Assembly: GCF_913774235.1 (NCBI RefSeq)
Contig: NZ_CAJYDW010000001.1
Span: 17,718 to 81,717 of the forward strand
Origin: an uncultured Pseudomonas sp.
GTDB taxonomy: Bacteria > Pseudomonadota > Gammaproteobacteria > Pseudomonadales > Pseudomonadaceae
DNA: 64,000 nt
Direction of reading: 5' to 3'
Shown: positions 30,084 through 41,125 of the stretch, piece by piece
Layout of the letters: each line of letters begins with the position of its first letter
Numbering within the stretch: position 1 is the first letter of the stretch
Notes under the pieces: model-generated
Database searches by the model: none
Seen by the model: the letters and a program-made list of their open reading frames with translations, nothing else
Told to the model about the DNA's origin: nothing
Translations under genes and position numbers: made by a program

Positions 30084-30337
30084 GACGAGTCCCTCATGGA
30101 TACATGATGCGTGGATGAAGCCAGACGGGGCCTGCGCCGGGATGCACCTGTCCACCACGGGCGGCCGCTGCGTCTAGCGTCGGCCACCCACGGGGAGAGA
30201 GTGTTGATCCAGGTCAGGCGGGAAGCGCGCCCCGACGTCCTGCTGAGGCGCGCGATCCAGGCGTCGTTTTCTTGGAGCGGCGTTGGATGGCGGGTGCAGC
30301 TAGCGGTTGGCTGCGCCCGTCGTCCTGCCGATCACTC

Positions 30338-31858
<1,521 letters not shown>

Positions 31859-31904
31859 GGTGGGTCTCCTGTTTGTTCTTGTATGAAGCGGCGCTCCCAT
31901 CCTG

Positions 31905-31920
31905 AGCAAGGCGCGGGCCA
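31905..31920 (-). promoter_or_regulatory. Sigma54 (-24/-12) promoter of the aldehyde dehydrogenase gene
   Basis: Minus strand TGGCCCG-CGCC-TTGCT fits TGGCNCG-N4-TTGCW; RBS AGGAG downstream. Confidence 0.75.
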
Positions 31921-31978
31921 ATTCCGGCAGACCCGCATGACTGCGGCCTTGCGGCCTGTTCCAGAGAAAGCCGCTGCC

Positions 31979-32036
31979 TGTCACTGTGACAGAGGTGTCA
32001 CCCCTTGGCGTGACAGCCTGTCACCTCGGGGTGACA
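31979..32036. promoter_or_regulatory. Three tandem TGTCA/TGACA dyads, candidate enhancer (UAS) for the sigma54 activator
   Basis: TGTCACTGTGACA (31979-31991), TGTCACCCCTTGGCGTGACA (31996-32015), TGTCACCTCGGGGTGACA (32019-32036). Confidence 0.7.
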
Positions 32037-32104
32037 AAGTGCCCAGTCGGCCCGATTTGGCCTATGCTGGAAGCCGCGCAGACGCCCCGCGGAGGACAAC
32101 AACA

Positions 32105-33997
32105 ATGGCCGCCACCCCGTCCGATCGTCATGCCAGCCAGGTGCTCGAACTCGCCCGCGGCGCCGTCCTCGACGGCCCGGCCAGCGATCCGGCCATCGCC
32201 CGCTCCTGGCGGCGCTGTCTCGACGAACACCAGCTGGACCCGGCCGCTCAGGTAGCGCCCTGGGTGCTGGAGCGCGCCCGCTTCGACGAGCACCGCCAGC
32301 GGCAGCAGCGGGTGCTGCAGATCGCCCGTGGTCAGATGAATGCCCTGCACCAGCAGCTCGGCGGCGCTGGCCATGCCGTGCTGCTCACCGATGCCCGTGG
32401 GTTGATCCTCGATTGCGTCACCGCCGAGGCCGAGCGCGAGATCTTCCAGCGGGCCGGGCTGTGGTTGGGCGCCGATTGGAGCGAGGCCTGCGAGGGCACC
32501 AACGGCATCGGCACCTGCGTGGTGGAGCGCCAGGCGCTGACTATCCATCGCGACGAACACTTCCGCAGTCGCCACACCCAGCTGACCTGCTCGGCCAGTC
32601 CGGTCTTCGATCCGGCCGGCGAGCTGCTGGCGGTGCTGGACGTCTCTACCGCCCGCCAGGAAGCCTCGCGCCAAGGCCAGTTCCACACCATGGCGCTGGT
32701 CAATCTCTCGGCCAAGCTGATCGAGAGCTGTTATTTCCTCGACCACTACGCCGACGGCTATCTGCTGCGCTTCCATGCCCAGGCGGCCTATGTCGGCCTG
32801 CTCAGTGAGGGGCTGCTGGCCTTCGATGGCGAGGGGCGGATCAACGCCGCCAACGAGACCGCCCTGATGCTGCTCGGCCTGGCGCGTAGCGCGGTGCTGG
32901 GGCAGCGTATGGAAACCCTGTTCGAGCTGCGGCAGGACGATCTGCTGGAGCGCGCCCGGCCGCAACCCAGCGCTTGCTGGACGCTGCGTAGCCGCCAGGG
33001 GCAAGGCTTCCACGGCCTGGTGCGTGGTCCTCAGGTACGGCCGGTCACCCCAGTGACGGTGCCCAAGGCGTCCCTGCCCAGCGGCATCTGCCTGGCCGAT
33101 CCGGCCCTGGCGCGGGATTTCACCCGGGCGCTCAAGGTGCTGGAGCGCGACGTGCCGGTGCTGCTGCACGGCGAGACCGGCACCGGCAAGGAGGCCTTCG
33201 CCAGCGCCTTGCACCGCGCCAGCAGTCGCGCCGGCCAGGCCTTCGTCGCCCTCAACTGCGCGGCCATCCCGGAGACGCTGATCGAGAGCGAGCTGTTCGG
33301 CTATCGCGGCGGCAGCTTCACCGGCGCGCGCAAGGAAGGCATGGCTGGCAAGTTGCAGCAGGCCGATGGCGGCATCCTCTTCCTCGACGAGATCGGCGAC
33401 ATGCCGCTGGCGCTGCAGACGCGCCTGTTGCGGGTGCTGGAGGAGCGCCAGGTGGTCCCCCTCGGCGGCGGCGCGCCGCGCGCCCTGGACCTACGCCTGA
33501 TCAGCGCCAGTCACCGCGATCTGGAGGCCCTGGTGACCGCCGGCAGCTTCCGCGAAGACCTCTACTATCGCCTGCGCGGCCTGGTGGTGACCCTGCCGGC
33601 GCTGCGTGAGCGCAGTGACCGCGGCGAACTGCTCGATCAACTGCTGGCCGAGGAGGCCCGTGGTGAGTCGATCCGTCTCGATCCGACGGCGCGCGCCTGC
33701 CTGCTCGCCCAGCCCTGGCCCGGCAATGTCCGCCAGTTGCGCACCGTGCTGCGCACCCTGGTGGCCCTGAGCGAGGACGGCCATATCGGCTTGGACGAGC
33801 TACCGGCCGACTGCCGTGGCGCCAGACTCTCCGTGCCGCCTAGCGCAACGCCGGTCGACAACGCCCGTGAAGAGCTGCGCGCGGTGCTGGACGACTGCCA
33901 CTGGCAGATGACCCGCGCCGCCAAGCGCCTGGGGGTGAGTCGCAACACCCTCTATCGCTGGCTGCATCAGCATGGCCTGCAGCGCCCCCAGGATTAG
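32105..33997 (+). CDS. Sigma54-dependent transcriptional activator, AcoR family (GAF-AAA+-Fis)
   Basis: GETGTGKEAFASALH Walker A; ELFGYRGGSFTGARKEGM; C-terminal AAKRLGVSRNTLYRWL HTH. Confidence 0.92.
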   Translation: MAATPSDRHASQVLELARGAVLDGPASDPAIARSWRRCLDEHQLDPAAQVAPWVLERARFDEHRQRQQRVLQIARGQMNALHQQLGGAGHAVLLTDARGLILDCVTAEAEREIFQRAGLWLGADWSEACEGTNGIGTCVVERQALTIHRDEHFRSRHTQLTCSASPVFDPAGELLAVLDVSTARQEASRQGQFHTMALVNLSAKLIESCYFLDHYADGYLLRFHAQAAYVGLLSEGLLAFDGEGRINAANETALMLLGLARSAVLGQRMETLFELRQDDLLERARPQPSACWTLRSRQGQGFHGLVRGPQVRPVTPVTVPKASLPSGICLADPALARDFTRALKVLERDVPVLLHGETGTGKEAFASALHRASSRAGQAFVALNCAAIPETLIESELFGYRGGSFTGARKEGMAGKLQQADGGILFLDEIGDMPLALQTRLLRVLEERQVVPLGGGAPRALDLRLISASHRDLEALVTAGSFREDLYYRLRGLVVTLPALRERSDRGELLDQLLAEEARGESIRLDPTARACLLAQPWPGNVRQLRTVLRTLVALSEDGHIGLDELPADCRGARLSVPPSATPVDNAREELRAVLDDCHWQMTRAAKRLGVSRNTLYRWLHQHGLQRPQD

Positions 33998-35151
33998 CGT
34001 ACCTTCTTGCACAGGTGAGCGATGCAGGGCGAGACGAACAGGTTGCCCCGGTAGGCGCCCGCCAGGGTGCGGCTGGCGACCAGGGTCCACAGCAGGACCA
34101 GCGCCACCACCAGCACCGAACCCAGGCCGCTGAAGAAGGGCGCGGCCAGGGTCTCGCCCAGGCGCAGGGTGGTTAGCGCATAGACGCCCAGGGGAAAGGT
34201 GAAGCCCCACCAGCCCAGATTGAAGGGCATGCCCTCACGGGCGTGGCGATGGGTGACCAGCACGGCCAGTGCCAGCCACCACAGCCCCAAGCCCCAGAGC
34301 AACACTGCACCCAGGAGTCCCAGACCCTGGGCGACCTCGCCCAGCACCGCGAGACCGACGGCAGTGAATACCTCTGGCGCAGCCTTGCCTAGCACCAGCA
34401 GCCCGAGGGCACCGGTGGCGATGGGCCCCAGCGCCAGCCAGCTCGACGCCGCCATGCTGGCGGGCGGCAGCTTGTGCAGCGCCAGGCGCAACAGCAGGAT
34501 CACCAGCAGGCTCAGGGCGACCGGCACCGAATAGGCCCAGAGCACATAGCTGGCGACGAGCACGGTGAATTGCTCGCCCGCGGCCAGGTGCGGCACCAGC
34601 AGACCGCCACTGGCGGCGGCCACCTCCGCGGCCACCACCGGCAACAGCCAGACTGCGGTCATCTGGTCGATGCGGTGCTCCTGGCGCGTGAACATCAGAT
34701 AGGGGATCAGCACCCCGCAGGCCAGCGCCATGGCCGCATCCAGCCACCAGAGGCCGAAGGCCAGGGGCAGCACCGCCTCGCCCCAGCGCGGCAGGCCAAA
34801 CAGCAGCAGCCCGTTGATCAGGGTCGCCAGACCCATGGGTAGGGTGCCGAGGAACATCGAGACGGTGCCGTGGGCGAAGATCTCGCGGGCCTCGTCGAAA
34901 AACAGCAGCCAGCGAGCGGCATAGAGGATGGCGAACAGGCTGAACAGCAGCACGTCGAGCAGCCAGAGGCCTTCGGCTACCTGATGCAGCCCGGGTATCG
35001 GCAACGGCAGGGCGGCCAGAGAGAGGGCCAGTACGCCGGTACCCATGGTCACGGCGAACCAGTTGGGCGTGAACTGGCGAATGACCTCCAGCGGGTGGTC
35101 GAGTTGGCTAAAGGGTTTGCAGCCTTGGGGTAGAGCAACGGCAAGTCGCAT
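33994..35151 (-). CDS. TDT/SLAC1-family transporter (TehA-like)
   Basis: QFTPNWFAVTMGTGVLALSL; multiple TMs; NLGWWGFTFPLGVYALTTL. Confidence 0.9.
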   Translation of the reverse strand: MRLAVALPQGCKPFSQLDHPLEVIRQFTPNWFAVTMGTGVLALSLAALPLPIPGLHQVAEGLWLLDVLLFSLFAILYAARWLLFFDEAREIFAHGTVSMFLGTLPMGLATLINGLLLFGLPRWGEAVLPLAFGLWWLDAAMALACGVLIPYLMFTRQEHRIDQMTAVWLLPVVAAEVAAASGGLLVPHLAAGEQFTVLVASYVLWAYSVPVALSLLVILLLRLALHKLPPASMAASSWLALGPIATGALGLLVLGKAAPEVFTAVGLAVLGEVAQGLGLLGAVLLWGLGLWWLALAVLVTHRHAREGMPFNLGWWGFTFPLGVYALTTLRLGETLAAPFFSGLGSVLVVALVLLWTLVASRTLAGAYRGNLFVSPCIAHLCKKVR

Positions 35152-35246
35152 GGCAGGGCTCCCGAACAGGAATACCGCTAGCCTAGGTGAGCCTTCTTAT
35201 CATTAAAAACGAATGATTTTGAAATATTAATCCGCATCATGGATAA

Positions 35247-35276
35247 GGCGCTGTCGCGGGCTTGGCCGACAGCGCC
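35247..35276 (-). terminator. Terminator-like hairpin after COG4315 gene
   Basis: GGCGCTGTC...GACAGCGCC. Confidence 0.5.
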
Positions 35277-35281
35277 CCGCG

Positions 35282-35656
35282 TCAGGGCTTGGCTACGTGC
35301 CACACCTGATTGACGCCGTCGCCGGTGGTGTCGCCCGGCTTGCTGTCCTTGACCCAGGTATAGAGTGGCTTGCCCTGGTAGGCCCACTGCTGGGTGCCGT
35401 CGTCACGGGTCACCAGACTGTAGCCATCGGCCGCCTTGGCACCGGCTTCGGCCTTCAGGGGCGGCCAGTTCTGGGCGCAGGGGCCATTGCAGGCGGATTT
35501 GCCCGCGCTGTCCTTGTCGAAGGTATAGAGCGTCATGCCCTTACCGTCGACGAGCACCTTGCCCAGGGCGGTGTCGGCGACCTTGGCCGGCGCGGCGGCG
35601 AGGGCCAGGCTGGCGAAGGAAAGGGTGGCAGCGGTGATCAGCAGGCGTTTCAACAT
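35282..35656 (-). CDS. COG4315 secreted repeat-type (lipo)protein
   Basis: Signal peptide; GMTLYTFDKDSAGKSACNGPCAQNWPPL and GKPLYTWVKDSKPGDTTGDG. Confidence 0.88.
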   Translation of the reverse strand: MLKRLLITAATLSFASLALAAAPAKVADTALGKVLVDGKGMTLYTFDKDSAGKSACNGPCAQNWPPLKAEAGAKAADGYSLVTRDDGTQQWAYQGKPLYTWVKDSKPGDTTGDGVNQVWHVAKP

Positions 35657-35864
35657 GGTCGACCTCTTGTGCTTGTTATCAGGGCGAACGGACCTACGGC
35701 TATGCAGGCATCCGGAGAGCCAGGGATGCCTTTCGCACTCTAGTCGAAATTCTGCCGGCCCGGACAGGCGCAGCACCCGGTATCCGCGATGCCCATCGCT
35801 CCGACGCCACGGCCCCCCGTGCTAACCTTGCCGCCGTTCAAACCCGTAGCGGAGCCTGTCGTTC

Positions 35865-37220
35865 ATGCACATCCACATCCTCGGTATCTGCGGCACCTTC
35901 ATGGGGTCGCTGGCGGTGCTGGCCAAGGAAGCCGGCCATCGCGTGACCGGCTCCGATGCCAACGTCTATCCGCCCATGAGCACCCAACTCGAAGCCCAGG
36001 GCATCGAGCTGACCCAGGGCTACGATCCGGCCCAACTCGATCCGGCACCGGACCTGGTGGTGATCGGCAACGCCCTGTCGCGCGGCAATCCGGCGGTGGA
36101 ATACGTGCTGGATAAGGGGCTGCCCTATGTCTCCGGTCCCCAGTGGTTGGCCGAGCACGTGCTGCAGGGCCGCTGGGTGCTGGCGGTCGCCGGCACCCAT
36201 GGCAAGACCACCACCACCAGCATGCTGGCCTGGGTGCTGGAGCACGCCGGCATGAGTCCGGGCTTTCTCATCGGCGGGGTGCCGCAGAACTTCGGCATCT
36301 CCGCGCGGCTGGGCGGCACGCCCTTCTTCGTGGTGGAAGCCGACGAATACGACAGCGCCTTCTTCGACAAGAGATCCAAGTTCGTCCACTACCGGCCGCG
36401 GACCACCATTCTCAACAACCTGGAATACGATCACGCGGACATCTTCCCGGATCTGGCGGCCATCGAGCGACAGTTCCATCACCTGGTGCGGACCATCCCC
36501 AGCACCGGCCTGATCATCCATCCCACCGCCGAGACGGCCCTGGTGCGGGTGCTGGAGATGGGCTGCTGGACGCCGGTGCAGACCACCGGCGAAGGTGGTC
36601 AGTGGCAGGCCCGCCTGCTGGCGGAGGACGGCTCGCGCTTCGAGGTGCTATTCGCCGGTGAAGTCCAGGGCACCGTCGCTTGGGAGCTGACCGGCCAGCA
36701 CAATGTGGCCAATGCCCTGGCCACCCTGGCGGCGGCTCGTCATGTCGGTGTGGTGCCCGCTCTGGGCGTCGCCGCCCTGAGCGAATTCCGCAGTGTGAAG
36801 CGGCGCATGGAGAAAGTCGCCGAGGTGCGGGGCGTGACCGTCTACGACGACTTCGCCCACCACCCGACCGCCATCGCCACCACCCTGCAGGGCCTGCGCG
36901 CCCGCGTCGGCGGCGAGCGCATCATCGCCGTCATCGAGCCGCGCTCGAATTCCATGAAGCTGGGCGCCCACCGCGACGGCTTGCCGGCCAGCGTCTCCGA
37001 GGCCGATAGCGTGGTCTGGTACGCCCCGCCGAACCTGGGCTGGGACCTGGCCGGGACTGCTGCCGCCTGCCAGGTGCCCGCGGTGGTCTGCGATTCCCTG
37101 GAGGCCATCATCGAACGCGTCCAGGCCGAGTTGGGCGGACCCTCCCACGTGGTGATCATGAGCAATGGCGGTTTCGGCGGCCTGCACGGCAAGCTGGCCG
37201 CGGCCCTGGAGCAGGCATGA
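35865..37220 (+). CDS. mpl: UDP-N-acetylmuramate:L-alanyl-gamma-D-glutamyl-meso-diaminopimelate ligase
   Basis: [37 protein letters not shown]. Confidence 0.96.
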   Translation: MHIHILGICGTFMGSLAVLAKEAGHRVTGSDANVYPPMSTQLEAQGIELTQGYDPAQLDPAPDLVVIGNALSRGNPAVEYVLDKGLPYVSGPQWLAEHVLQGRWVLAVAGTHGKTTTTSMLAWVLEHAGMSPGFLIGGVPQNFGISARLGGTPFFVVEADEYDSAFFDKRSKFVHYRPRTTILNNLEYDHADIFPDLAAIERQFHHLVRTIPSTGLIIHPTAETALVRVLEMGCWTPVQTTGEGGQWQARLLAEDGSRFEVLFAGEVQGTVAWELTGQHNVANALATLAAARHVGVVPALGVAALSEFRSVKRRMEKVAEVRGVTVYDDFAHHPTAIATTLQGLRARVGGERIIAVIEPRSNSMKLGAHRDGLPASVSEADSVVWYAPPNLGWDLAGTAAACQVPAVVCDSLEAIIERVQAELGGPSHVVIMSNGGFGGLHGKLAAALEQA

Positions 37221-37852
37221 TGGCCGGCCCGGAACGCATCACCCTGGCGCTGACCGGCGCCTCCGGCTCCCAGTACGGCCTGCGTCTGCTGGACTGCCTG
37301 GTGCAGGAGGAGCGCGAGGTGCACTTCCTCATCTCCAAGGCTGCGCAACTGGTGATGGCCACCGAGACCGATGTGGTGCTGCCACCCAAACCCCAGGCCA
37401 TGCAGGCCTTCCTCACCGAATACACCGGTGCGGCGCCGGGCCAGGTGCGGGTGTTCGGCCAGAGCGACTGGATGGCACCGCCGGCGTCCGGCTCCAGCGC
37501 TCCGGCGGCCATGGTGGTCTGCCCCTGTTCCACTGGCACCCTCTCGGCCATCGCCACCGGGGCCAGTAACAACCTCATCGAGCGCGCCGCCGACGTGGCC
37601 CTCAAGGAGCGGCGGCAGCTGATCCTGGTGCCGCGCGAGTCGCCGTTCTCCAGCATCCACCTGGAAAACATGCTCAAGCTGTCCAACCTGGGCGTGACCA
37701 TCCTGCCGGCCTCGCCGGGCTTCTACCACCAGCCGCAGACCCTCGACGACCTCATCGACTTCGTGGTGGCGCGCATCCTCAACACCCTGGGCATCCCCCA
37801 GGACATGCTGCCGCGCTGGGGCGAGCATCACCTGGCCAGCAGCGATGACTAG
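37217..37852 (+). CDS. ubiX: Flavin prenyltransferase UbiX
   Basis: [49 protein letters not shown]. Confidence 0.95.
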   Translation: MMAGPERITLALTGASGSQYGLRLLDCLVQEEREVHFLISKAAQLVMATETDVVLPPKPQAMQAFLTEYTGAAPGQVRVFGQSDWMAPPASGSSAPAAMVVCPCSTGTLSAIATGASNNLIERAADVALKERRQLILVPRESPFSSIHLENMLKLSNLGVTILPASPGFYHQPQTLDDLIDFVVARILNTLGIPQDMLPRWGEHHLASSDD

Positions 37853-38141
37853 GGCCATGCGCCTCGGCCTGCTGCTGACGGCCATCCTGGCCCTCGGTGG
37901 CTGCGCCACGGCGCGCACCCTGGATGCCGCCAAGCCCGGCGCGCCGGTGGTCTATGCCGGCACCCGGCTGGATCTCTATGCCCTGCAGGGCGGTTGCTGC
38001 GCCCAGGAGCGTTTCGGCGCCGAGGCGCCGGCTTGGCCGGTGCTGGACCTGCCCGGCAGTGCCCTGCTCGATACCCTGTTGCTGCCGCTATCGCTACCTG
38101 CTGCCATCGGTGGGCGGGGCAGCGTGCGGGGCGGTCTCTAG
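37845..38141 (+). CDS. YceK/YidQ-family lipoprotein
   Basis: Lipobox [20 protein letters not shown]...[19 protein letters not shown]. Confidence 0.75.
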   Translation: MTRAMRLGLLLTAILALGGCATARTLDAAKPGAPVVYAGTRLDLYALQGGCCAQERFGAEAPAWPVLDLPGSALLDTLLLPLSLPAAIGGRGSVRGGL

Positions 38142-38752
38142 CCGGGGGCGCTCCGATCGCTGCGGTTGAGCAGGTCCAACAGGGCCGACTGCAGCTCCCC
38201 GGCAGCCTCGGCGGCACCGATGTCTCCGGTCACTGCCGCATTCGCTAGGGCGTCAGCTGCGCCCAGCAGCCCCCAAAGTCCCGCCTTGGTCAGGCCGCTA
38301 GGGCCGACGAAGGGCGCCAGAAGCGCGGCGCACTTGTCGATGAACAGCTGTTGATAGCGGTACTTGACGGCGGATAGTTCCGGCGAGCCGCTCAAGGCCG
38401 CCAGCACCTCGGCGATGTCCCGCCCCTGGGTCAGGACGCAATTGACGTAGCTGATGGCGATGGCCCGCGCCTTGGCCTCCCGGGTCGGCTCGGCGGCGGC
38501 GACGGCCGCGTCGAACAGTGCCGTCTGGCGCACATCGTAATCCTCATACAGGGCTGCCAGCAGGCCGTTGCGACTACCGAAGTGATCGTAAACCAATGGC
38601 TTGGTGACCCCTGCTACTTCACTGAGGTGGATGAGGGTGAGCGCGTCGGTACCCTCGTCAGCGATCAGTTGCCAGGCCGCGTCCAGCAACTGGCGCGTAC
38701 GGGCTTCACGGGATAGGCGTCGCCGCGAGGAGGCGCCAGGGGTAGACGTCAT
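38138..38752 (-). CDS. TetR family transcriptional regulator
   Basis: TRQLLDAAWQLIADEGTDALTLIHLSEVAGVTKPLVYDHFGSRNGLL. Confidence 0.9.
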   Translation of the reverse strand: MTSTPGASSRRRLSREARTRQLLDAAWQLIADEGTDALTLIHLSEVAGVTKPLVYDHFGSRNGLLAALYEDYDVRQTALFDAAVAAAEPTREAKARAIAISYVNCVLTQGRDIAEVLAALSGSPELSAVKYRYQQLFIDKCAALLAPFVGPSGLTKAGLWGLLGAADALANAAVTGDIGAAEAAGELQSALLDLLNRSDRSAPG

Positions 38753-39363
38753 CTAGGCCGCTCCTGCTGGGTACGGTGCTCAGCGAATAGGCTCTGCCCC
38801 AACGAGAGGGCCCGCTGGAGATGGGCTTCGGGATAGCCCACGTCGGAAGCCAGTAGCAGTGTCGATGTCTTCACCGGAGCGCCGCAGTAGCCGAAGATGC
38901 CGTGATCGATTTGAGTTTTCATGGCTCCCTCGTAACCGTGCCGCTCGAGGGTGCCGCGATCGGCGCCACCCAAGGCGACGAGATGAACGGGTAGCCAGCC
39001 CAGCTTCCTCACCAGGGTGCCGTCCTTGTCTTCGTAGGCCCACCCGTAGCTGAAGACACGGTCGATCCAGCCTTTGAGCACCGCCGGGAAGGACCACCAA
39101 TACAAGGGATAGACCAGCACCAGCGCATCTGCCCGTTCCAACCGGGCATGTTCGGCGGCGATATCGGCTGCTGGGGCGATATTTCCATGGAAGAGCGCCA
39201 AGTCTTCCCGATTGAAGCGTGGATCAAAGCCTGCGCCGATGAGATCGGCGATTTCCCACGAGTCCGCAGAATTGGCCGCGGCAATACCCTTGGCAAGCTC
39301 AGCGGCGATGGCGTTGGTCAAGGAATCTTGCAAGGGATGGGCGACGACGATGAGGGCATGCAT
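38749..39363 (-). CDS. NAD(P)H dehydrogenase (quinone) / flavodoxin-like fold oxidoreductase
   Basis: MHALIVVAHPLQDSLTNAIA; LVYPLYWWSFPAVLKGWIDRVFSYGWAY; 4-bp overlap with TetR gene. Confidence 0.92.
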   Translation of the reverse strand: MHALIVVAHPLQDSLTNAIAAELAKGIAAANSADSWEIADLIGAGFDPRFNREDLALFHGNIAPAADIAAEHARLERADALVLVYPLYWWSFPAVLKGWIDRVFSYGWAYEDKDGTLVRKLGWLPVHLVALGGADRGTLERHGYEGAMKTQIDHGIFGYCGAPVKTSTLLLASDVGYPEAHLQRALSLGQSLFAEHRTQQERPR

Positions 39364-39379
39364 CAGAGATAGCCTCAGA

Positions 39380-39420
39380 AGTTAATTTACCAACAGTAAG
39401 TTACCTTTGGTAAATTAACT
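39380..39420. promoter_or_regulatory. 41-bp near-perfect palindromic operator upstream of the quinone reductase/tetR operon
   Basis: AGTTAATTTACCAAcaGTAAgTTACctTTGGTAAATTAACT. Confidence 0.8.
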
Positions 39421-39447
39421 CGTCTACCTCTCCTGATCTATCGCCAT

Positions 39448-40851
39448 TCAGAGCCCTGCCAGCAACGCCCCGAGCCTGGCCATGGCCGCCTCGCTGCGCT
39501 CGTCCCAGGGATGGCCGCAATTGAGTCTGATGCAGTGGCGAAAGCCCTGCTGCGCGGAAAAGATCGGTCCCGGTGCCAGGCTGATGCCCTCGGCCAGGGC
39601 CTGGCGATAGAGCGCCAGGCTATCGACGCGCTCAGGTAGTTCGAACCAGAGAAAGTAACCGCCCTGGGGCCGGCTGACCTGGGTGTCGGCGGGAAAGTAG
39701 CGCCGCGCCGCGGCCAGCATCGCCTGGCGCTGACGGTCGAGGCTCAGCCGCAGGCGGCGCAGATGGCGATCGTAGCCGCCGTGCTGCAGATAGTCGGCCA
39801 GGGCGGCCTGAGCCGGCATCGAGGGGGTGATGGTGGTCATCAGCCGCAACCGGGCGACGGCGCCGGCCTGGCGTCCGGCGGCGATCCAGCCGATGCGGTA
39901 GCCCGGCGCTAGGCACTTGGAGAAGGACCCGCAGTGCAGCACCAGGCCATCGGTGTCGAAGCGCTTGACCGGGCGGTGCGGTTCACTGCCGCTGTAAAGC
40001 TCGGCATAGACGTCGTCTTCCAGCAGCGGCACCTGGTGGCGTTGCAGCAGGCCATAGAGGCGCTGCTGGGCGCGGTCGTCGAGACTGACCCCGGTGGGAT
40101 TCTGCAAGCCGCTCATGAACCAGCAGGCCTTGATCGGCAGGCGACTCAGGGCTTCTTCCAGGGCATCCAGATTGAGGCCCCGCTCGGCATCGACGGGGAT
40201 CTCCACCGCCTTGAGCTGCAACCGCTCCAGCACCTGCAGGCTGGCATAGAAAGCCGGGCTTTCCACTGCGACCAGATCGCCGGGGCGGGTCAGGCTCTGC
40301 AGGCCCAGGTTCAGCGCCTCCAAGGCGCCGTGGGTGATCACCAGTTCTTCGCCGACGTCGGGCATGCCGGCCAGGCCGTAGCGCCGGGTGATCTGCCGGC
40401 GCAATTCGGGATGACCAGGGGTGACGTAGGCGGTGAGGTCCTGGGCGGGCAGGTCGCGCAGGCCGTGGGCCATGCTGCGCGCCAGTCGCGCCAGGGGAAA
40501 GAGATCGGGACTGGGAAAGGCCGAGCCGAAGGGCACGATGCCTGGGTCCTGCAGCGATTGCAGCACCGAATAGACCAGGTCGCTCACCGCTACCTCGGTG
40601 CCTTCCAGGGGGGCCAGCAGCGGCGCCGTGTCTCGCGCCCGCGCCGGTTCGCGGACGAAATAGCCGGACCGCTCGCGCGCCTCGATCAGGCCGCGGCTCT
40701 CCAGCAGGTAATAGGCCTGGAACACCGTGGAGGGGCTGATGCCATGGGTCTGGCTGGCGCTGCGCACCGAAGGCAAGCGCTCGCCGGGGGCGAGGACGCC
40801 GGTGGTCATCAGGGTGGCGAGCTGGTCGGCGAATCTTTCGTAGCGCTTCAT
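39448..40851 (-). CDS. MocR-type GntR/aminotransferase fusion regulator
   Basis: N-terminal wHTH ERLPSVRSASQTHGISPSTVFQAYYLLESRGLIEAR; aminotransferase SFSKCLAPGYRIGWI. Confidence 0.92.
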   Translation of the reverse strand: MKRYERFADQLATLMTTGVLAPGERLPSVRSASQTHGISPSTVFQAYYLLESRGLIEARERSGYFVREPARARDTAPLLAPLEGTEVAVSDLVYSVLQSLQDPGIVPFGSAFPSPDLFPLARLARSMAHGLRDLPAQDLTAYVTPGHPELRRQITRRYGLAGMPDVGEELVITHGALEALNLGLQSLTRPGDLVAVESPAFYASLQVLERLQLKAVEIPVDAERGLNLDALEEALSRLPIKACWFMSGLQNPTGVSLDDRAQQRLYGLLQRHQVPLLEDDVYAELYSGSEPHRPVKRFDTDGLVLHCGSFSKCLAPGYRIGWIAAGRQAGAVARLRLMTTITPSMPAQAALADYLQHGGYDRHLRRLRLSLDRQRQAMLAAARRYFPADTQVSRPQGGYFLWFELPERVDSLALYRQALAEGISLAPGPIFSAQQGFRHCIRLNCGHPWDERSEAAMARLGALLAGL

Positions 40852-40996
40852 GCGGGGCCAGGACAGGGGAGACCATCAATATAGCGAGGCTGATTCCATC
40901 TGATCCGGTTTTTCCGGTGCCTACCTGCTGCTGTGAAGCTCAGGCGCCGGGGACTAGGCTGTACCTATCCCTTTTTGGCATCCCGCGGAGGCAGCC

Positions 40997-41125
40997 ATGG
41001 ACGATGGTATCTTCATGATTCTTTTCAGCGTGCTCGCACTCATCCTGCTCGGCAGCGGCTACTACGCCTGCGTCATGCTGAACAAGGATCGTCGCGACGT
41101 GGAAAAGAACGATCAGCTGCGCTGA
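40997..41125 (+). CDS. 42-aa small single-TM protein MDDGIFMILFSVLALILLGSGYYACVMLNKDRRDVEKNDQLR
   Basis: GGAGG RBS just upstream of ATG; hydrophobic helix then charged tail; missing from the supplied ORF track (too short). Confidence 0.65.
   Translation: MDDGIFMILFSVLALILLGSGYYACVMLNKDRRDVEKNDQLR

Noticed and set aside
35178-35387. 69-aa minus-strand ORF in an AT-richer patch
   Set aside because: It overlaps the COG4315 gene and its terminator; no RBS or family support.
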